From Nitrospinota bacterium (GTDB lineage: Bacteria; UBA8248): a DNA stretch of 10,410 nt. The notes below the pieces were generated by a model that was not told the DNA's origin, did no database searches, and saw only the letters and a program-made list of their open reading frames with translations. The first letter of the stretch is position 1, and every line of letters starts with the position of its first letter. Both the position numbers and the translations under genes were made by a program. The DNA lies in contig DNYS01000277.1 in NCBI GenBank assembly GCA_003506735.1, positions 12,927 to 23,336 of the forward strand. The letters run 5' to 3'. Below are positions 5,263 to 10,410 of the stretch, piece by piece.

Positions 5263-7011
5263 CTAGGCGGTGAGGGCCTCTTTTCCGGCGACTTTCCGGA
5301 AGAGAACGATGCAGCCCAGGAGGATGACGGTTTGTACGATCGCAAGCGCCGCGGTCAAGGGGTCTCCCTCGAAGTCCGCGAGGTAGAGGACGCCCACCGA
5401 AAGCGTTTCGGTCCCCACCGAGTAGAGCATGATCGATATCGAAAGTTCGCGCAGGAAAATAACGAAGAGAAGGATCCATCCGGCGAAGATACCCGGTTTG
5501 AGGAGCGGAATCGTGATCCGCCACAGGGTGGTCAGCCAGGTGGCCCCGGCCATGCGCGAGCTCTGGTCGAGCTCCTCGGAGACGGCCAGCAAGATGGAGG
5601 AGATGTTTCGCTGCCCGTAAGGGAAAAAGCGGGTGATATAGCCGACAAGGAGAATCCCCAGCGTCGCGTATATGGGCGTTTTGATGTAGGCGACCAGGAC
5701 TCCCATCGCGAGGACGATCCCCGGAAAGCCGATGGGGACAAGGCAGAGAAAATCGAGCAGGGTGGATCCGAAGCCCTTGGTCCGGTGGATCATGTAGCCG
5801 ATTACAATGGAGAGCACCATCGCGATCGTGGCGCCCGAAAAGGCGAGGATGAAGCTGTTGATGATGCCCCGCGTTGCGATGCCGATGCTGTCGGGCGACC
5901 AGAAGAAAAGAACCTTCCTGTAATTCCAGAGCGTCAGGTCGTCCGGGATGATTCTGCCTTGCCAAACCGGATGAACGCTCACGATAAGCAAGGTGACGAG
6001 CGGAAGAATGACGGCGATAAAGATGTAGGCCAGGTTGAAGCTCAGGGCGGCCCATTTCCAGCGGCCCAGGTCGATCGTGTTCGGGCGGAATCCCTTTCCG
6101 GTGACGGTGGTGTATTCGCGCGGGGCGATGATGCGCCGCTGAATCCAGATAAAGAGGCCGGTGATGACGGCGAGCGACATGCTCATGGCCGCGCCCAGGT
6201 AGTGGTTCGCATCGTCGCCCACGGCCTTGGTGTAAATCTGGGTCGTCAGAGTGTCCCACCCGTAGGGGGCGCCGAGCTTGAAGGGGACGCCGAATTCGCC
6301 CGCCGAGGTGACGAAGACGATGATCGCCCCCGAAAGGATGGCCGGGGTGACGAGGGGCAGGGTGACGCTCATCGTCGTGCGAATCAGGCCGGCGCCCGTT
6401 GTGCGCGCGCTGTCCTCGAGCGAGGGGTCCATCCGGCGCAGGGAGCCCACCACAAAAAGATAGACCAGCGGGGTGAAGAAGATTCCAGTCACCCAGATGA
6501 CGCCGTAAATGTTGTCTACGTTGAGGATATGGCCCTCGATGCCGAAGAGCCACCGGGCGATGTTGTTCAGGAAGCCCACCTTCGGGGCGGCCAGGTTATG
6601 CCAGGCGATGGCGCCGACAAAAGGGCTGAGGAAGAACGGAATCAGGTTGAACGGTTCGAGCCTGTCGCGCCAGGGACAGTTCGTCCGGGCGTTGATCCAG
6701 GCGAGCGAGACGCCCAGGAAGGTGGCCAGCACGGTGGTCCCGGCGCTGATCAGGAGGGTGTTGCGGAAGGCCTTCCGGATGACGCGGCCCTCGAAGATCT
6801 CGTAATAGTTGCCCAAGCCCCATTCGGTGTCGAAGCCCAGATCGTCTAACACCTCGAAACTGCTCTCGACGAGCCAAAACAATGGCAGGAAGACGGCGAT
6901 GAAGACGACGATGCTGACTGCCGAGGTGACGACATTTTCTAAAGTGAGGTAGGTGCGCCACCGGCTCTGCCGTTCGATTTCAAGATCGCTGGATGGGGCT
7001 TCGGTCGTCAT
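5263..7011 (-). CDS. ABC importer permease, fused double domain (FbpB type)
   Basis: The 582-residue membrane protein holds two binding-protein-dependent permease domains in one chain, as in FbpB-like Fe3+ transporters of about 500-580 residues. After a charged N-terminus, membrane segments start at about 28-48. The first cytoplasmic EAA loop is EDSARTTGAGLIRTTMSVTL at 199-218 and the second is LDQSSRMAGATWLTTLWRIT at 481-500, each ending in an IxLP-like turn. These loops dock into the two ATPase subunits. A basic linker (QRRIIAPREY, about 291-300) and another hydrophobic stretch at 326-346 mark the join between the halves. Both halves look complete, so one gene supplies the whole channel. 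The ATG at 7011 has no clear Shine-Dalgarno. It lies 103 nt beyond the binding-protein gene, across a strong hairpin, so its yield is probably kept below that of the binding protein. Confidence 0.92.
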   Translation of the reverse strand: MTTEAPSSDLEIERQSRWRTYLTLENVVTSAVSIVVFIAVFLPLFWLVESSFEVLDDLGFDTEWGLGNYYEIFEGRVIRKAFRNTLLISAGTTVLATFLGVSLAWINARTNCPWRDRLEPFNLIPFFLSPFVGAIAWHNLAAPKVGFLNNIARWLFGIEGHILNVDNIYGVIWVTGIFFTPLVYLFVVGSLRRMDPSLEDSARTTGAGLIRTTMSVTLPLVTPAILSGAIIVFVTSAGEFGVPFKLGAPYGWDTLTTQIYTKAVGDDANHYLGAAMSMSLAVITGLFIWIQRRIIAPREYTTVTGKGFRPNTIDLGRWKWAALSFNLAYIFIAVILPLVTLLIVSVHPVWQGRIIPDDLTLWNYRKVLFFWSPDSIGIATRGIINSFILAFSGATIAMVLSIVIGYMIHRTKGFGSTLLDFLCLVPIGFPGIVLAMGVLVAYIKTPIYATLGILLVGYITRFFPYGQRNISSILLAVSEELDQSSRMAGATWLTTLWRITIPLLKPGIFAGWILLFVIFLRELSISIMLYSVGTETLSVGVLYLADFEGDPLTAALAIVQTVILLGCIVLFRKVAGKEALTA

Positions 7012-7063
7012 GTCTGGATATTCGCTTGAAGGTTTTTGTGAGCCATGGGGTTGGGCAAGGAAA

Positions 7064-7088
7064 GGGGGCCCGGCTGTGCCGGGCCCCC
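7064..7088 (-). terminator. Strong hairpin between binding-protein and permease genes
   Basis: GGGGGCCCGGC (7064-7074) and GCCGGGCCCCC (7078-7088) pair perfectly over 11 GC-rich bp with a 3-nt loop. On the minus strand the stem begins 26 nt after the stop of the binding-protein gene and is followed by TTTCCTT, a poor T-run. It could be a partial terminator or a stabiliser that protects the upstream message, as known for intergenic stem-loops in importer operons such as malE-malF. Confidence 0.75.
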
Positions 7089-7114
7089 ACCCAGTCGTTT
7101 TCTAAATGCGTGGG

Positions 7115-8233
7115 TTATTTGAAGCGTTTAATCCATTCGCCGCGCACTTTTTTGAATTTCTTCTGGGCCCCGACCCAATCCTTGAGGCCCAGCAGCTTAT
7201 GTTTGCTCAGGTCGAGGAGGTAGGGCCTCGCCGCCGCCGGGGCGACATAGCCCTTGCGGAAGGAGTAGATGGCCTCGCCCTCGACAAAGATATCGGCGCC
7301 CTCTTTGCTCAGGAGGAAATCGACGAGAAGCTTGGCCGCGTTCGGGTGCGGTCCGCCCTTCACGGCGGCGGCCTGGTTGCCCAGCAAGACCTGGCCCTCT
7401 TTGTAGGAGCCAATCTTGAGGATTTTCGCGAGGGCGGGCTTCTTGAGGACGTTCTGGTAGACGCGGCCCGAGAGGTTCATCATGTCGAAGGGGCGCTCGC
7501 AGGCGATGACCATCTGTATCTTCGGCTCGGTGCGGAACTCGACGATGGGGTCGGTCAACTTGAGCTTGTCCCATATCGCGTTCATGTCCACGCCGTTTTC
7601 CATCAGCGAGATCACCGTATTCGTGTAGGTGAAGCTCTTGGTGATGTCGGGCGATATCGTCTTGCCTTTCAGGGCGATCTGGACGGCATCTTCATAGGAA
7701 TTAATGGTGATGTCCTTCATGCCGGGGCACGAGCTGTTCCAGACCGGCTGGAAGGTGTAGGCCAGCGGGGTCACGACGTAGGGATAGTTGTGATACTGGC
7801 CGGCTTTTTCGACCAGTTCGACGCTGTCCTTCCAGTAGACACTGTTGAGCTTCGAGAAGGCGCCCCGCTTTTGGGCCGCGTAAAAGAAGCCCGGCGCGCT
7901 GACCAAATGGACGTCGATGGTGAACTTGCCCGCCCTGATCTCCTGGCGGACGGTGGCGACGGTCGAGCCGGTGCCCTTGCGGATGTTGTTGAACTTGAAT
8001 CCGCTGCCGAGGCCGTAGAACTTGGCGAAGGCCGGGCCCATGCGCTTGGCGGTCCGGTCGCTGAAGAGCGGGTTGATGAGGACGACGGCACCCTCTTTTT
8101 TGGCGGCGCGGGCGAGTTTTTTCTCCCCGGCGCTGAGCATGGCCCCGGAGGCGTCGGTCACCATTCCGATGGACGAGACGGCCACGGCTGCCGCGATGAA
8201 CCCGGTGGAACAAAGGCGCAAATATTTCTTCAT
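7115..8233 (-). CDS. Periplasmic solute-binding protein of an ABC importer
   Basis: The 372-residue protein starts at ATG 8233, 7 nt after AAGGAG (8246-8241); the longer open frame to 8389 has no such site. A signal peptide (MKKYLRL, hydrophobic 10-24) probably ends after SGA at 29-31. The mature part begins LSAGEKKLARAAKKEGAVV, the usual opening of Fe3+/spermidine-like binding proteins (SBP family 1/6/8). A late HPNAAKLLVDFLLSKEG at about 296-312 is also typical of that group. The paired Tyr residues that hold Fe3+ in FbpA-type proteins are not evident, and a putrescine site cannot be seen either, so the ligand is open. Cys169 and Cys245 could form a disulfide. It heads the operon and is followed by a strong hairpin, consistent with high expression of the binding component. 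Confidence 0.92.
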   Translation of the reverse strand: MKKYLRLCSTGFIAAAVAVSSIGMVTDASGAMLSAGEKKLARAAKKEGAVVLINPLFSDRTAKRMGPAFAKFYGLGSGFKFNNIRKGTGSTVATVRQEIRAGKFTIDVHLVSAPGFFYAAQKRGAFSKLNSVYWKDSVELVEKAGQYHNYPYVVTPLAYTFQPVWNSSCPGMKDITINSYEDAVQIALKGKTISPDITKSFTYTNTVISLMENGVDMNAIWDKLKLTDPIVEFRTEPKIQMVIACERPFDMMNLSGRVYQNVLKKPALAKILKIGSYKEGQVLLGNQAAAVKGGPHPNAAKLLVDFLLSKEGADIFVEGEAIYSFRKGYVAPAAARPYLLDLSKHKLLGLKDWVGAQKKFKKVRGEWIKRFK

Positions 8234-8262
8234 CGGTCTTCTCCTTTTATTATGAATCGAAC

Positions 8263-8285
8263 ATTTTGTCCGACGTATACAAAAT
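8263..8285. promoter_or_regulatory. Candidate operator dyad
   Basis: ATTTTGT (8263-8269) and ACAAAAT (8279-8285) are perfect inverted arms around a 9-bp spacer. The right part also holds the palindrome GTATAC (8275-8280). The site lies in the expected leader of the transporter operon, about 30 bp ahead of the start codon, where a repressor could block transcription. No regulator gene is in the window. Confidence 0.35.
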
Positions 8286-8346
8286 CGCGCCCGCTCCCCA
8301 ACGGGTGCAGCGATACTGGAAACCCAGGGAGACATGACTTTTCTTA

Positions 8347-8374
8347 AAACTAACCGATTTCGGGAGAATGTCAA
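8347..8374 (-). promoter_or_regulatory. Candidate promoter of the transporter operon
   Basis: A perfect TTGACA (8374-8369) is followed after 16 bp by TAGTTT (8352-8347), which matches the -10 consensus at only three positions. A start near 8340 would give a leader of about 107 nt containing the dyad. The -35 is strong, the -10 weak, as often seen for regulated promoters. Confidence 0.35.
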
Positions 8375-8415
8375 TCCCTCTTTGCCCATTATAGGTCAAC
8401 GGGATGTCCGGCGCC

Positions 8416-8444
8416 TTTAAAACCGGGGCGGATTTTCCTAATAT
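8416..8444 (+). promoter_or_regulatory. Candidate promoter of the TPR-kinase gene
   Basis: TTTAAA (8416-8421) and TAATAT (8439-8444) are 17 bp apart, each matching consensus at four of six positions. A start near 8451 would leave about 88 nt before the ATG at 8539. Confidence 0.35.
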
Positions 8445-8597
8445 ACGGGAAACGCTCCCAGCGCAAAGGCTTAGGCCTCCCGGTGGGGGGGGAATGCCGC
8501 GGAAAATTTAGGGGAGTTGCAATAAGGACGGATTCGAAATGGCTCTGTTCGCTACGAAAGATATTAAGAAAATCGATCATTTCTACCAGCAGGCGCA

Positions 8598-9140
8598 GTG
8601 GGCGAAAATTATCCAAAGCCTCGGGAAGAAATCCCTGGCGAATTCGACGATATCCGCCTGCTCAACGATCTGGCGATCGCCTACCACCAGGTCAAGGACT
8701 GGGACAAGGTCGTCGAGGTCTACGAGCGGATCCGCGCCATCGAGCCCTGGCCGGACGTGATGAAACAGCAATCCGAGCTCACGCTCCGCTATATGCGCCA
8801 TCATGCCGTGATGGGCGAGGCGCTCTGCCGGCGGGGAGAGTTCGACAGGGTGCTGGCCATCTTCAACGACCTCAAGGCGGTGGGCAGCCGCTTTTCGGAC
8901 AAATACTATTTTTCGGGCCGCATCCACACGAAAAAGGGCGACTACCGGAGGGCTCTTCTCGAGTTCAAGGGCATGATCGCCAATATCCCCAACCGCATGC
9001 GCGATGTCATCCGGGGGTTGGGCGACCTCATCGAGGCCAGCCCCGCCCAGGCGGGCATCTACAAACAGTTTCATTTGGCCTGCCAGCACAAGGATCGGGT
9101 GGAGCACTACCTTGACCGCTGCAAAAAGGAGATGGCCTAA
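8598..9140 (+). CDS. TPR segment of the kinase gene (third frame)
   Basis: This is the longest uninterrupted piece of the N-terminal region, 180 codons if opened at GTG 8598, ending in TAA 9138-9140. The first 10 or so codons are out of frame with the natural N-terminus; true coding begins near 8626 at EIPGEFDDIRLLNDLAIAY. Helical TPR-like pairs are visible: LAIAYHQVKDWDKVVEVYER, ALCRRGEFDRVLAIFNDLK and GRIHTKKGDYRRALLEFKGM. Adding one A to the run at 9123-9127 turns the ending KKEMA-stop into KKGDGLIRGAIPASLK and joins it to the next segment. Gene callers would probably report it as a separate small TPR protein. Confidence 0.6.
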   Translation: MGENYPKPREEIPGEFDDIRLLNDLAIAYHQVKDWDKVVEVYERIRAIEPWPDVMKQQSELTLRYMRHHAVMGEALCRRGEFDRVLAIFNDLKAVGSRFSDKYYFSGRIHTKKGDYRRALLEFKGMIANIPNRMRDVIRGLGDLIEASPAQAGIYKQFHLACQHKDRVEHYLDRCKKEMA

Positions 9141-9688
9141 TCCGGGGCGCCATTCCCGCCTCGCTCAAGGTGGCCCATCTTCTCTTTTTTGAGGGCGACC
9201 GGGTGGGCGCTGAAAAAATCCTCGGCTCGATCGGGCCCAAGGATGACGCCCAAAAGGGGTGGATCGAGCTCATCCGAGGCGACTGGGCCCTGGAGGGTGG
9301 CGGGGTGGATGCCGCCCTGGCGCACTACGAGGCCGCCGAGCCGCTCCTGGAGGCGGGAGATCTCTTGATCGTCGAGCGGCTCGAAGAGGTGGCGCACCAC
9401 CACCAATCGTCCCCGGCCCTGTGCCGTAAGCTGGCCGGGATGTGCGAGGCGGGCGGGGATATCGACAGGGCCTGCCGGCATCTGGAGGCGCTCCTTTCCG
9501 CCGGGCCAGGCGGCGAGGAGGCGCGCGGCGAGCTCGGGCGGCTCCTACGCCAGTCGATGAACGCGGCCTTCGCCTCGGGCGAGATGGTGAGCGCCGTGAG
9601 TTTGGCCAATCGCCTGCTCCAGGTTTTTCCGGAGGATGCCAACGTGGCCGCCCAGGTTCAGCAGATCGGCCAGGCGCGCGTCATCGGC
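9128..9688 (+). CDS. TPR segment of the kinase gene (second frame)
   Basis: This frame has no start codon of its own that fits. It reads GDGLIRGAIPASLKVAHLLF, then GDWALEGGGVDAALAHYEAA, LCRKLAGMCEAGGDIDRACR and SLANRLLQVFPEDANVAAQV, a helical-repeat pattern like the preceding segment. The frame stays open beyond 9688, but the protein there loses helical character and turns into Arg/Pro-rich text, while the neighbouring frame takes over with PEGKLEELLG. Confidence 0.55.
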
Positions 9689-10287
9689 CGGAAGGAAAAC
9701 TCGAGGAACTCCTCGGAACCGGCCGCATGCCCGCCTCCGAGGCCGCAAAGGCTCATTTCGAGCTGGCCAATCTCGAGCGCTCGATGGAGGGCGGCGAGGA
9801 GGCGGTGCTCGCGCACCTTCAAAAGGCGGCGGGCGAGCGCTCCCCTGTGCGCGCCCGGGCCCTTCATGAAATGGGGCAAATCCACATGGCCCGCGGCGAT
9901 ATCGACTCCGCCGAGGGGGTTTTCGAAATTCTCTTCCGGCTCCGGATTCCCGAGGAGAATCGGCTGGAGTGGGCCTACGGCATCGCCGTGGCCTTCGAGG
10001 AGAAGGGCGAGGAGAATCAGGCCCTCGAGTATTTCGAGCTGGTCGGGAAGGCGGACCCCTCCTACCGCGACGCAGTCGGCCAGGCAAAGCGGCTCCTCAA
10101 GGAGATCGAGGCGGCGGCCACGTCCGCTCCGGTGGCCGCCCCGTCCGCCCCGGCGCCCGAGTCCAGCGACCCGATGGATATCCTCTCGAAGCGCTATGAT
10201 GATATCCAAGAGCTGGGCCGGGGGGCGATGGGGGTGGTATACAAGGCGCGCGATAAAATCCTGGACCGCCCGGTCGCATCAAGATGA
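9688..10287 (+). CDS. TPR-linker-kinase Gly-loop segment (first frame)
   Basis: From PEGKLEELLGTGRMPASEAA this frame gives further TPR-like helices (HFELANLERSMEGGEEAVL, HEMGQIHMARGDIDSAEGVF, AYGIAVAFEEKGEENQALEY), an Ala/Pro-rich linker at about 10115-10165 (SAPVAAPSAPAPESS), then the kinase start RYDDIQELGRGAMGVVYKAR. The frame extends upstream to 9442, but that part overlaps the better second-frame segment. It ends in TGA at 10285-10287, right after RPVA, where VAIK is expected. Confidence 0.6.
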   Translation, partial: PEGKLEELLGTGRMPASEAAKAHFELANLERSMEGGEEAVLAHLQKAAGERSPVRARALHEMGQIHMARGDIDSAEGVFEILFRLRIPEENRLEWAYGIAVAFEEKGEENQALEYFELVGKADPSYRDAVGQAKRLLKEIEAAATSAPVAAPSAPAPESSDPMDILSKRYDDIQELGRGAMGVVYKARDKILDRPVASR

Positions 10288-10410
10288 TTCTGGGAGATCT
10301 CGGCGGGGACCCCGAGGCGCAGAGCGCGGCGGCGCTCGAACACCCGGGAATCATCACCGTCTACGACATCCGGGCCGAGGCGCCCATGTTTATCGTCATG
10401 GAATTCGTCG
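10278..10410 (+). CDS. Kinase N-lobe segment (third frame), runs off the window
   Basis: This segment continues the kinase domain with IKMILGDLGGDPEAQ, where Lys is the expected ATP-anchoring residue. SAAALEHPGIITVYDI and PMFIVMEFV (beta-5 and hinge) follow. Between PEA and the LEHPGI strand the usual RFxREA stretch with the helix-C Glu is absent. The HRD and DFG motifs would lie beyond the window. Confidence 0.65.
   Translation, partial: MKMILGDLGGDPEAQSAAALEHPGIITVYDIRAEAPMFIVMEFV

Larger units (their letters stand above)
8234..8538. other. Divergent intergenic region
   Basis: This 305-bp region separates the leftward transporter operon from the rightward TPR-kinase gene and must hold both promoters. 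It contains one candidate promoter for each direction, a 23-bp dyad near the operon start and a Shine-Dalgarno for each gene. I see no small gene or RNA in it. Confidence 0.7.
8539..10410 (+). pseudogene. TPR-domain Ser/Thr protein kinase, frameshifted, 3' end outside window
   Basis: I read this as one gene in five frame segments. The start ATG at 8539 has AAGGA (8524-8528) 10 nt upstream and opens MALFATKDIKKIDHFYQQAQ. Coding then moves by one base at about 8623-8631, 9123-9127, 9688-9689 and 10277. Each shift is cured by adding one base to a run (GGG or AAA, AAAAA, CC, C). The joined product has about 550 residues of helical TPR-like repeats, then an Ala/Pro linker, then a Hanks-type kinase domain with its Gly loop (ELGRGAMGVVYKA) and catalytic Lys (IK). 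The kinase would phosphorylate Ser/Thr on unknown partners, with the TPR part as sensor or docking platform. The segment that should carry helix C is missing. Either the gene is decaying or the assembly has indel errors; the clean coding signal between breaks leaves both possible. Confidence 0.75.

Noticed and set aside
3847..6849. Open frame of about 1000 codons on the plus strand across the transporter genes
   Set aside because: It is the antisense shadow of the two ATPases and the permease in GC-rich codons. It shows no family motif, while the minus strand carries complete Walker, signature and EAA motifs.
7106..8347. Plus-strand frame of 413 codons over the binding-protein gene
   Set aside because: It is antisense to a clear binding protein with signal peptide and Shine-Dalgarno, and its text has no recognisable domain.
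8234..8389. Longer start of the binding protein at 8389
   Set aside because: It would bury the signal peptide 52 residues inside the protein and has no binding site; the ATG at 8233 has AAGGAG at 7 nt.
8388..8393. Perfect TATAAT on the minus strand as the operon promoter
   Set aside because: At 17-bp spacing the -35 position reads AGGCGC, which is no match. The TTGACA-based candidate slightly downstream fits better, though an extended or activator-dependent promoter remains possible.

Overview
The window looks like chromosomal DNA of a GC-rich, Gram-negative, probably uncultured bacterium. The signs are secreted and lipoprotein signal peptides, Fe3+/polyamine-type ABC transport genes, and a TPR plus Ser/Thr-kinase gene of a kind seen in deltaproteobacterial, Nitrospinota or Tectomicrobia-like lineages. 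That placement is an impression from protein style, not a measured assignment. The left edge (about 120-831) is clearly AT-richer than the rest; for example, only 19 of the 60 bases at 721-780 are G or C.

Layout. (i) 2-124: the C-terminal end of an IS3-family transposase, joined directly to a small lipoprotein gene (127-315) that has lost its 5' end. (ii) 436-831: an unknown AT-rich lipoprotein gene. (iii) 796-1200, minus: a small secreted-protein gene with an excellent ribosome binding site, broken by an in-frame TGA at codon 16 where Trp would fit. (iv) 1294-1773, minus: a secreted Sel1-repeat protein with its own good promoter. (v) 1931-8233, minus: a compact five-gene operon, read right to left: solute-binding protein, double-length permease, two similar ATPases, and a CapA-like metallophosphatase. 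(vi) 8234-8538: a divergent intergenic region with candidate promoters and a dyad. (vii) 8539-10410, plus: a TPR protein kinase gene, open to the right, broken into five reading-frame segments.

How the genes work together. The operon encodes one complete binding-protein-dependent ABC importer. The periplasmic protein captures the ligand, the fused permease carries both channel halves, and the two ATPases could form a heterodimer. A perfect 11-bp-stem hairpin sits in the long gap after the binding-protein gene, where it would favour excess binding protein over membrane parts. The other gaps are 9-13 nt. The phosphatase at the end may act on the imported compound, which I cannot identify.

Most unusual points: the kinase gene carries four frame changes, all equivalent to one missing base, plus an apparent in-frame loss of the helix-C segment. 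The first ATPase begins with an in-frame 27-bp tandem duplication that copies a possible start codon. The two ATPase genes keep a 66-bp block with only three differences. I see no CRISPR array, tRNA, rRNA or complete mobile element, and no convincing new multi-gene system beyond the transporter-phosphatase operon.
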